From Opitutaceae bacterium (lineage in GTDB: Bacteria; Verrucomicrobiota; Verrucomicrobiia; Opitutales; Opitutaceae), in contig JADLBI010000252.1 in the NCBI GenBank assembly GCA_020847775.1, positions 1 through 10,619 on the forward strand: a DNA stretch of 10,619 nucleotides. Direction: 5' to 3'. Positions 1 through 6,472 of the stretch are shown here, one piece after another. The translations under genes were made by a program, and so were the position numbers. The notes beneath the pieces are model-generated. The model ran no database searches and had not been told where the DNA came from. It saw only the letters and a list, made by a program, of their open reading frames with translations. Each line of letters begins with the position of its first letter. Position 1 is the stretch's first letter.

Positions 1-408
1 CTCGCGTTGTGGCTGACCGGAACGACCCTGAACATCCAGTCCGGCATGGGTGCGATCATGGCGGTGGGCGTGGCGGTCGCCAACGCGATCCTGCTCGTAA
101 CTTTCGCCGAGAAAGCCCGCGTTGCCCACGGCAATGCCGTCATCGGTGCGGTCGAGGGCGGAAGCAGCCGCCTGCGGCCCATCCTCATGACGAGCTTTGC
201 GATGCTGGCGGGCATGCTTCCGCTGGCGATTGGCGCGGGCGACGGCGGCAGTCAGACGGCGCCGCTGGGACGGGCGGTGGTTGGCGGGCTCGCCCTGGCG
301 ACCGTCGCCACGCTCCTGGTGCTGCCGTGCTTCTTTGCGATTCTCGCGGGCAACAAGATCCGCTCCGCTTCGCTTCATCCAGCGGATCAGTCGGAACGTC
401 CGGCATGA
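1..408 (+). CDS. RND-family efflux permease, C-terminal fragment
   Basis: This is the end of a proton-driven inner-membrane pump of the resistance-nodulation-division (AcrB/CusA) superfamily, which moves drugs, metals or other toxic compounds out through a tripartite channel. The reading frame enters from the left edge, so only about 135 C-terminal residues are present. They hold the last membrane helices: a helix with the NIQSGMGAIMAVGVAVANAI segment typical of RND pumps, then a loop ending in RPILMTSFAMLAGMLPLAIG, and a final helix rich in A, L and V ending LVLPCFFAIL. The conserved small-residue patterns and the RPI-x-MT motif identify the family well, but the substrate class (HAE1 or metal type) cannot be told from this fragment. 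The stop overlaps the start of the adaptor gene as ATGA, which suggests translational coupling. The pump comes first in this operon, whereas many RND operons put the adaptor first. Confidence 0.93.
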   Translation, partial: LALWLTGTTLNIQSGMGAIMAVGVAVANAILLVTFAEKARVAHGNAVIGAVEGGSSRLRPILMTSFAMLAGMLPLAIGAGDGGSQTAPLGRAVVGGLALATVATLLVLPCFFAILAGNKIRSASLHPADQSERPA

Positions 409-1487
409 ACCCAATCCTCTCTCCAATGTCCAGGTCCATTCCCCAAGCCATTCTTTCCTGTTCGATCCTTTTCGCGGTGTCCCTTGCCGGCGTTCCGGCT
501 GCGTTCAGCCAGGCGCCAACGGAAGTCGAGGTCAGGCCGGCACGGCGCGGGGACGTCTACCGCTTCGTGACCCTGCCCGGCACCGTGCGGGCAAATCAGG
601 AGGTCACCCTGCATGCGAAGATTCCCGGCTATCTCAAGCGAATCGTCATCGACACGGGCGACCGGGTGGCGGCGGGACAGTTGCTGGCCGAACTCGAGTT
701 GCCGGAGATCGAGGCGGAGCGGATACGTCGCGATGCGGAACTGAAGATCGCGAAGATCGAGGCGGAGCGCATCGGGCGCGCCCGGATCAAGGCTCCGGAT
801 CTGGTCACGCCCCAGATGGAGGACGCCGCCGCGGCCCGACTCGCGATGGCCCGGGCGGGCGTGGCCGAGAGTGATGCGATGACTGGCTACGCAAGGATCC
901 TCGCGCCGTTCGACGGTGTCGTGACCATGCGCCATGTGGACACGGGTGCATTCTTGCCGGCGGCGACGGCGAGCGCGGGCTCCCGGTCGGCGGCCATTGT
1001 GACGTTGATGGATGACTCCACCGTCAGGGTGCGGGTTGCCGTGCCCGAGGCTGAGGCCTCGCGCGTGCAGGTCGGCCAGCCGGTGGTTGTAAGCCTCGAG
1101 TCATTTCCAGGAAAGCTTCTGCACGGGAAGGTCAGCCGGCAGTCCGGTGCTCTGGACGAGAATACGCGCTCGCTGCTGGTTGAGGCCGACTTTCCGAACA
1201 AGGATCGCCAATTTCGTCCCGGCATGTACGCGCTCGTGAAGATCGGAGTGGAAAAACATGAAAATGTCACCCTTGTCCCTGCCGCTTCCCTGGTGCGGGA
1301 GAAGACGGCCGGCGTCCTCTTTCTCCTCGACGAGGGAAAGGCGATGCGGGTGCCGGTCAAATTTGGATTCAATGACGGCGAGAACGTGGAGATTGTCGAA
1401 GGCCTGCCGGAAGGCGCCCGGGTGATCCTTCCGGGCAGCGCCGCTCTCGTCGCAGGGCAGTCGGTGAAGGCGGTGGAATCAAGATGA
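405..1487 (+). CDS. RND efflux periplasmic adaptor (membrane fusion protein)
   Basis: This 360-residue protein is the periplasmic adaptor that joins the RND pump to its outer-membrane channel. Residues 1-36 look like a Sec signal peptide, with cleavage near the AFSQA stretch. The LSC at 17-19 does not fit a lipobox, so a lipoprotein is unlikely. The first half of the lipoyl-like domain follows (about 59-97, with GTVRANQEVTLHAKIPGYL and GDRVAAGQLLAEL). A short alpha-helical hairpin rich in Glu, Ala and Arg spans about 100-160. The second lipoyl half has the family motif ILAPFDGVV at 165-173, and the beta-barrel and membrane-proximal domains follow, including FRPGMYALVKI and VPAASLVR. The start at 405 overlaps the pump stop by four bases; an in-frame ATG at 426 is an alternative and would shorten the signal n-region. 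The stop overlaps the channel gene as ATGA. The family is clear but the substrate is unknown. Confidence 0.95.
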   Translation: MNPILSPMSRSIPQAILSCSILFAVSLAGVPAAFSQAPTEVEVRPARRGDVYRFVTLPGTVRANQEVTLHAKIPGYLKRIVIDTGDRVAAGQLLAELELPEIEAERIRRDAELKIAKIEAERIGRARIKAPDLVTPQMEDAAAARLAMARAGVAESDAMTGYARILAPFDGVVTMRHVDTGAFLPAATASAGSRSAAIVTLMDDSTVRVRVAVPEAEASRVQVGQPVVVSLESFPGKLLHGKVSRQSGALDENTRSLLVEADFPNKDRQFRPGMYALVKIGVEKHENVTLVPAASLVREKTAGVLFLLDEGKAMRVPVKFGFNDGENVEIVEGLPEGARVILPGSAALVAGQSVKAVESR

Positions 1488-2821
1488 GCAGACGTGCGGC
1501 CACACCTGTGCGGCGGCGCCGGTGCATCTGCCTCGGCGCGGGGTTGTTCCTGGCGGGGGCCCTCTTCACGGGAGCGACGGAGCCCCAGTCGATTGATCTG
1601 CCGACCGCCCTGAAGCTGGTGGGAGCGGAGAATCTCGATGTGGAAATCGCCCGTGAGCACCTCAACGCGGCACGCGCGATGGGCGATGCGGCGCGCGCTC
1701 GATTTTTCCCATGGATCGCCCCGTCGATCGTCGTTCGCCGGCATGAGGAGAATGTGCAGGATGCGGGTGGGCGCATCCTCGATGCGGACAAACAATCGCT
1801 CTCGGCCGGAATTGCACTCAATGCCCAGATCGATCTGGGCGAGACGTATTATCAGAATCTCATTGCCAAGCAGGGGGTGAGATCGAGCGAGGCCCTGCTC
1901 GCGGGACGGCGACGTGAAGCGACATTTCGTGCGGCGCAAGGGTACTTCGATCTCGTTCGGGCGCGGGCAGGGGTGATTGCAACCGGTGAGGCTGCCCGGA
2001 TCATTGGGCGCCACGCGGAGCAGATCGCGATCACCGCGGAGGCTGGAATCACCTTCAAGGGGGATGCGGCCCGGGTTCGGGCCGCGCGCGAGCGGGCGGA
2101 GCTGGAACTGTTGCGGGCTCGCACGGAACAGCGCATTGCCGGAGTCCGCCTGGCCGGGATCCTGCGGCTCGACCCGTCGGTCGAATTGACGCCCGTGGAT
2201 GCTGATCTCGTGCCGCTGGCCGATCTGGTGGCGACGGACGATCTGGGCGGTTTGATCTCCCATGCCCTGGCGAAACGCCCCGAAGTTGACGAGATGGCGG
2301 CCCGGCTTCAGGCGGCCCGGCTGGGACGGCGCGCCGCGATGCAAGGCCCGATGCTGCCGACTGTCGGGGCCCAGGCATGGATTGGCGGTCTCGGTGGCGG
2401 ACCGTCGGGCTCCACCTTGACCCGCGATTTTGACCTGAGTGGCGATCTGAGTTTTGGCGTGAGCTGGCGGGTTGGGCCGGGGGGCCTCCTCGATCGGAAC
2501 CGTCAGAGGGAAATGAAGGCGCGGGAGAGACAAACCGAGCTTGAGGGGGAGAAGATGCACGAGCTCATCCGCCGTCAGGTTGTCGAGCAGCATGCACGAT
2601 TGCGCGCCTTGGGTGAACAGATGGAATTTGCGAAGAAGGCGCTGGAGGCCGCGGACCAAACGGCCAGGCTCTCCCGTGAGCGTCGGGAATTGGGAATCAG
2701 CGCGGCCCTGGAAGACCTGCAGGCGGAGGACGAACTCACCCGCGCCCGGCGTGATTTCCTCGTGATGATCGCTGATTACAACCTTGCGCAGTATGCGCTC
2801 TGGTTCGTCGTCGGGGGATGA
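1484..2821 (+). CDS. TolC-family outer-membrane efflux channel
   Basis: This 445-residue protein is the likely outer-membrane exit duct of the tripartite pump; TolC-family channels work as trimers spanning outer membrane and periplasm. Residues 1-31 form a signal peptide with a very basic start (MSRRAATPVRRRR), a hydrophobic core (LGAGLFLAGALF) and likely cleavage near GATE. Two similar halves follow, as in the family's OEP repeats. Each has a long Ala/Arg/Glu-rich helical stretch (AREHLNAARAMGDAARARF near 55; RAARERAELELLRARTEQR near 195) with short beta-strand regions such as LSAGIALNAQIDLGE and LSFGVSWRVGPGGLLDRNR. The C-terminal helices (about 345-430) match the tunnel-forming part. The length is normal. 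The two cysteines near residue 15 lie in the signal peptide and do not form a lipobox. The gene is coupled to the adaptor by ATGA and appears to be the last of the operon. Confidence 0.9.
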   Translation: MSRRAATPVRRRRCICLGAGLFLAGALFTGATEPQSIDLPTALKLVGAENLDVEIAREHLNAARAMGDAARARFFPWIAPSIVVRRHEENVQDAGGRILDADKQSLSAGIALNAQIDLGETYYQNLIAKQGVRSSEALLAGRRREATFRAAQGYFDLVRARAGVIATGEAARIIGRHAEQIAITAEAGITFKGDAARVRAARERAELELLRARTEQRIAGVRLAGILRLDPSVELTPVDADLVPLADLVATDDLGGLISHALAKRPEVDEMAARLQAARLGRRAAMQGPMLPTVGAQAWIGGLGGGPSGSTLTRDFDLSGDLSFGVSWRVGPGGLLDRNRQREMKARERQTELEGEKMHELIRRQVVEQHARLRALGEQMEFAKKALEAADQTARLSRERRELGISAALEDLQAEDELTRARRDFLVMIADYNLAQYALWFVVGG

Positions 2822-2843
2822 CCGTGGCGGAGGAGACACGAAT

Positions 2844-2874
2844 TTGAAGCGAACTGAAGCAGCACGAATATACA
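2844..2874 (+). promoter_or_regulatory. Weak sigma70-like promoter candidate before the helicase gene
   Basis: TTGAAG at 2844-2849 and TATACA at 2869-2874 resemble -35 and -10 boxes, with a spacer of 19 bases, which is long. Each matches the consensus at only four of six positions. The site lies in the only relatively A+T-rich part of the gap between the efflux operon and the helicase gene, where a new transcription unit would be expected. I saw no stem followed by a T-run between 2822 and 2975, so read-through from the efflux operon is possible. This is only a pattern match. Confidence 0.2.
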
Positions 2875-2975
2875 TTGATGCGCGCGCGGATCTTGGACGG
2901 AAGGCGCCGTAATCCAACTTGCTTCCCTTATTGAGTTTGCGGGCCACATACACGGCCATCAATGATCTCGGCCGC

Positions 2976-5900
2976 GTGACCCCGGCGACGCCATTCTCCC
3001 AAAGCAATCTTCGCGACAACCACCATCGTGGGTCGGTAGCCGACTTTTTGCGCGCGAATCTGCGTGCCGGAGCCGATTTGGACTTGGTCACGGCCTATTT
3101 TACCGTTTTCGCCTACGACAAGCTCCGGGCCCATCTCGATGATTTAGGGCGGATTCGCCTCCTTTTTGGTGAGGCTGCCTTCATTTATAACCTCGACCCC
3201 GAGCATAAGGACGGCGCCGCCTACGTGCTGCGCGATGACGGCCTGGCTCTCGCCTCGGGGTTGAACCAGCGCCACGTGGCCCAGGCCTGTGCCGCCTGGA
3301 TTCGCGACAAGGTCGAAGTGCGTTCCGTCACCCGCACGGGCTTCCTGCATGGAAAGATGTCGCACATCCGCCGCGGCGAAGTCTCGGCTGCAATCGTTGG
3401 CAGCTCCAATTTTACCACCCGCGGGCTTGGTCTCGCCGCGACCAACAACAACGTCGAACTCAGCCTGATCGTTGATGGAAATCGCGATCGGGCCGACCTC
3501 CAGGCATGGTTCGAGGAGCTTTGGAACGACACCTCCCGCGTCGAGGATGTGAAGCAAGCGGTGCTTGAATACCTCCTTCAAGTCTATCGCGATCAATCCC
3601 CCGAGTTCATCTATTTCAAGACCCTGTTCGAACTTTTCCGGAGGTTCATCGATGAGGGCCGGGACATTGACGATAACCTCAAGCGGATCAAGCTGACCGA
3701 AACCGGAATCTGGAAGGCTCTTTTCTCGTTTCAGAAGGACGGCGCAAAGTCCGCGATCAACAAGCTCAAGACCTACGGGGGCTGCATCCTTGCGGACAGT
3801 GTGGGACTCGGGAAAACCTACCAGGCCCTTGCCGTGATCAAATATTTCGAGCAGCGCAACGAGAAGGTCCTCGTGCTGTGCCCGAGCAAACTTCGCGGCA
3901 ACTGGGACCTCTACCCGGCATATGCCGGACATAAGCAAAACCCATTCGCGATGGATCGTTTTGGCTACACGGTTCTCTGTCACACTGACCTCTCGCGGTC
4001 GTCAGGTGAATCGGGGGCCGTGCAGGATTTGGCCAATGTCAATTGGGGCGCCTACGACTTGGTCGTCATCGACGAGTCGCACAACTTCCGCAACAACGCG
4101 CTCGGCCGTCCTAGGGAAGATGGCACGCCCCGCCGCTCGCGCTACCAGCGCTTGATGGAGGACATCCTTCAGTCGGGCGTTCGCACCAAGGTGCTCCTGC
4201 TGTCCGCCACGCCCGTCAACAACGAGCTGACCGACCTTCGCAACCAGCTCTCCTTTATCGCCGGCGCTGATGTGGCCCGCGATGGTGCCGAAAATCTGGA
4301 TGCCGATGCCAAGTTTGAGCCCACGCTCGGCATCGCCTCGCTCCGCGCCACCACCCGCGAGGCTCAGAAACGATTCACCGATTGGGCCAAAAAGCCCCCC
4401 GCGCAACGCCTCAAGAAAGACCTGATCCATGTCCTCGGCGGCGATTTCATCAAGCTGCTCGATGCGCTGACCATCGCCCGCTCGCGGGCGCACATTTCGC
4501 GGCATTACTCGGAAGAGATGATTCGGCTCGGCGGCTTCCCCCGCCGGTTGCCGCCCGTCTCGGTTTCCCCTGAGATTGACAGCGCCAGGCAGTTTCCGGG
4601 CTACGACGCGGTCGCGGCCAAGCTTGCCGACTACAAGCTCTGGGTCTTTCGGCCCGCTGAGCACCTCGATCCCAACCTTCCGCCCGCAACCCGCGAACAC
4701 TACCTCCGGCGCATCGGTAATTTCGACCAGAAAGGCCGTGAACGCATCCTCACCCAGATGATGCGGATCACGCTGTTGAAACGCCTGGAGAGTTCCATCG
4801 ATTCGTTTCGTCGGTCGCTGCAAAACACCCTCGACAAGATCGACGCGCTCGAAGCCCGCATGGATTGCTTTGAACAGCACCGGGAGGAAAATCCGGACCT
4901 CGATTTCGACGCCCTCGACGTGGAGGAGGTCGAGAACGACGATCCCGAACTTGCCGCCGCGCTTCAGGTGGGTCGCCGCGTCATCTTCAAGATGGTGCAT
5001 CTCGACCTGCAAAAGTGGCGCGCCCATCTGACCGAGGATCGCCAGCAGTTGTCCGAGCTACTGGCCTTGGCCAAGCCCGTCACGGCCTCCCGTGACGCCA
5101 AGCTGGCCGAGTTGAAGCACCAGATCACGGAGAAGGTCAAGAACCCGCCCCTCGACAAGGACGGCCAACCGAATCGCAAGGTTCTTGTCTTCACCGCCTT
5201 TGCCGATACCGCCACCTACCTCTACGATCAGCTTCACGGCTGGGCGCAGCGCACTTTGCTCATCCATACCTCGCTGGTGGTGGGAAGCGGCGATAACCAA
5301 TCCACGCTCACGGCTTCGCCGGATTTCACCCGCATCCTGACCGATTTTGCCCCACGGGCGAAAAACCGGGCCGAGCTCACCGGGGTCGCCGAAACCGCTC
5401 CGCAGGTTGACCTGCTGATCGCCTCGGACTGCATCTCCGAGGGGCAAAACCTCCAGGATTGCGACACGGTCATCAACTACGACATCCACTGGAATCCCGT
5501 CCGCATCATCCAGCGTTTCGGCCGCATCGACCGTATTCGCTCCCGCGCCCACGAAGTCCGGCTCATCAATTTTTGGCCGACGCCCCATCTCGACCGCTAC
5601 ATCAATCTCAAGCAGCGGGTCGAGGCGCGCATGGCGCTGGTCGATCTCACGGCGACCCAGACCGACAATCCCCTCGACGAGAAGCAACTCGAGGATCTCG
5701 TCACGACCGATCTCCGCTTGCGCGACCGCCAGCTCGAACGCATGCGGCACGAGATTCTCGATCTCGAAGACCTCGAGGATTCCGTGACGCTCGGCGACTT
5801 CTCGCTGGATGATTTCCGGGCCGATCTGCTGCGTTTTCTGGAGCAGAATCGGGAACAGCTCGAAACCGCCCCCTTGGGACTTTACGCCGTGGTGCCAGCC

Positions 5901-6374
5901 CGGGCAGATTTCCCCCTGACGGCCGGCGGCGGGATCATTTTCTGCCTTCGCCAAAAGGGCGATGTCACCGCTCGCCCGGCGACCGAGACCGAGAAAGTGA
6001 ACCCGCTCGCCCCGCATTTCCTCGTCTACGTGCGCCACGACGGAGAGGTCCGCCTCGCCTACACCCAGGTCAAGACCATCCTCAACCTCTTCCGCGAACT
6101 CGCCCTCGGCCACCCGGAGCCCTACGCGGAGCTTTGCCGTCTGTTTGATCGCGCGACCGATAACGGCGCGGACATGTCCCTTCAATCGCGCCTGATCCGT
6201 GCCGCCGTGCAGTCCATCACGGAAACCTTTCAGCAGAAATTGGCCGCCGGGTTGCAGGCTAGCCGGCAGTTTGTTCTTCCCGTCGCCGGCGATCAACCGG
6301 CTGGCGACGAGACTGAATTCGAACTGGTGACATGGCTCGTGCTTCAGGCTCCGCCAGCACAGTCTTCATCATGA
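2976..6374 (+). CDS. PLD-like nuclease domain fused to SNF2-type DEAD/DEAH helicase
   Basis: This protein of about 1132 residues is predicted to couple ATP-driven movement on DNA or chromatin-like complexes to a phospholipase-D-type nuclease head. Residues 10-180 form the PLD-like domain: DN-x-x-x-GSVADFL near its start, then H125-G-K127 and GSSNFT at 142-147, with catalytic-type His, Lys and Asn (N145). The Asp of the classical HKD motif is not seen, and only one such motif is present, so a dimer would be expected if it cuts. The helicase core follows: motif I DSVGLGKT (274-281, Lys280), motif II DESH (366-369), motif III SATP (410-413), motif V ASDCISEGQNL (816-826) and motif VI QRFGRIDR (846-853). 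A long, partly acidic coiled segment separates the two lobes, as in RapA/SNF2-like proteins. No ATG is available near the start. GTG 2976 was chosen because the codons before it (TTA, TTG, AGT, ACA) are unlike the gene and because relatives, as I recall them, begin shortly before the DN motif. TTG 2919 is the longest option. The family is clear; the defence role is inferred from neighbours. Confidence 0.9.
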   Translation: MTPATPFSQSNLRDNHHRGSVADFLRANLRAGADLDLVTAYFTVFAYDKLRAHLDDLGRIRLLFGEAAFIYNLDPEHKDGAAYVLRDDGLALASGLNQRHVAQACAAWIRDKVEVRSVTRTGFLHGKMSHIRRGEVSAAIVGSSNFTTRGLGLAATNNNVELSLIVDGNRDRADLQAWFEELWNDTSRVEDVKQAVLEYLLQVYRDQSPEFIYFKTLFELFRRFIDEGRDIDDNLKRIKLTETGIWKALFSFQKDGAKSAINKLKTYGGCILADSVGLGKTYQALAVIKYFEQRNEKVLVLCPSKLRGNWDLYPAYAGHKQNPFAMDRFGYTVLCHTDLSRSSGESGAVQDLANVNWGAYDLVVIDESHNFRNNALGRPREDGTPRRSRYQRLMEDILQSGVRTKVLLLSATPVNNELTDLRNQLSFIAGADVARDGAENLDADAKFEPTLGIASLRATTREAQKRFTDWAKKPPAQRLKKDLIHVLGGDFIKLLDALTIARSRAHISRHYSEEMIRLGGFPRRLPPVSVSPEIDSARQFPGYDAVAAKLADYKLWVFRPAEHLDPNLPPATREHYLRRIGNFDQKGRERILTQMMRITLLKRLESSIDSFRRSLQNTLDKIDALEARMDCFEQHREENPDLDFDALDVEEVENDDPELAAALQVGRRVIFKMVHLDLQKWRAHLTEDRQQLSELLALAKPVTASRDAKLAELKHQITEKVKNPPLDKDGQPNRKVLVFTAFADTATYLYDQLHGWAQRTLLIHTSLVVGSGDNQSTLTASPDFTRILTDFAPRAKNRAELTGVAETAPQVDLLIASDCISEGQNLQDCDTVINYDIHWNPVRIIQRFGRIDRIRSRAHEVRLINFWPTPHLDRYINLKQRVEARMALVDLTATQTDNPLDEKQLEDLVTTDLRLRDRQLERMRHEILDLEDLEDSVTLGDFSLDDFRADLLRFLEQNREQLETAPLGLYAVVPARADFPLTAGGGIIFCLRQKGDVTARPATETEKVNPLAPHFLVYVRHDGEVRLAYTQVKTILNLFRELALGHPEPYAELCRLFDRATDNGADMSLQSRLIRAAVQSITETFQQKLAAGLQASRQFVLPVAGDQPAGDETEFELVTWLVLQAPPAQSSS

Positions 6375-6424
6375 AATCCCCTCAAGACGCTCCCCATCAG
6401 ACGGTAGGCGATTTCAGGTTCTTT

Positions 6425-6442
6425 AGGTAAAAATTTTTAACT
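6425..6442 (+). promoter_or_regulatory. A+T-rich near-palindrome upstream of the DUF1016 gene
   Basis: AGGTAAAAATTTTTAACT is an inverted repeat with one mismatched pair, centred between 6433 and 6434. It stands out as the most A+T-rich spot of the cassette and lies 30 bases before the ATG at 6473. It could be part of a promoter or an operator for a dimeric repressor. A weak terminator is less likely, because the stem is nearly all A-T. There is no good -35/-10 pair that I would defend. Confidence 0.3.
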
Positions 6443-6472
6443 TAACCGCGCTTCGCTACTTCCCCCCCCAAC

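Noticed and set aside
461..463. Lipobox cysteine in the adaptor signal peptide (residue 19)
   Set aside because: The residues before it (ILS) fit the lipobox poorly and the hydrophobic core lies after the cysteine, so ordinary signal peptidase cleavage is more likely.
2897..2910. Possible terminator stem between the efflux operon and the helicase gene
   Set aside because: Only four base pairs (ACGG/CCGT) can form and no run of T follows.
887..3091. A 734-codon open frame on the minus strand across the adaptor and channel genes
   Set aside because: It crosses two well-supported sense genes and their junction, has no recognisable domain, and is rich in Arg and Pro as expected of a high-GC shadow frame.
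5058..6296. A 412-codon minus-strand frame opposite the helicase
   Set aside because: It lies inside a gene with clear SNF2 motifs V and VI and shows no family motif of its own.
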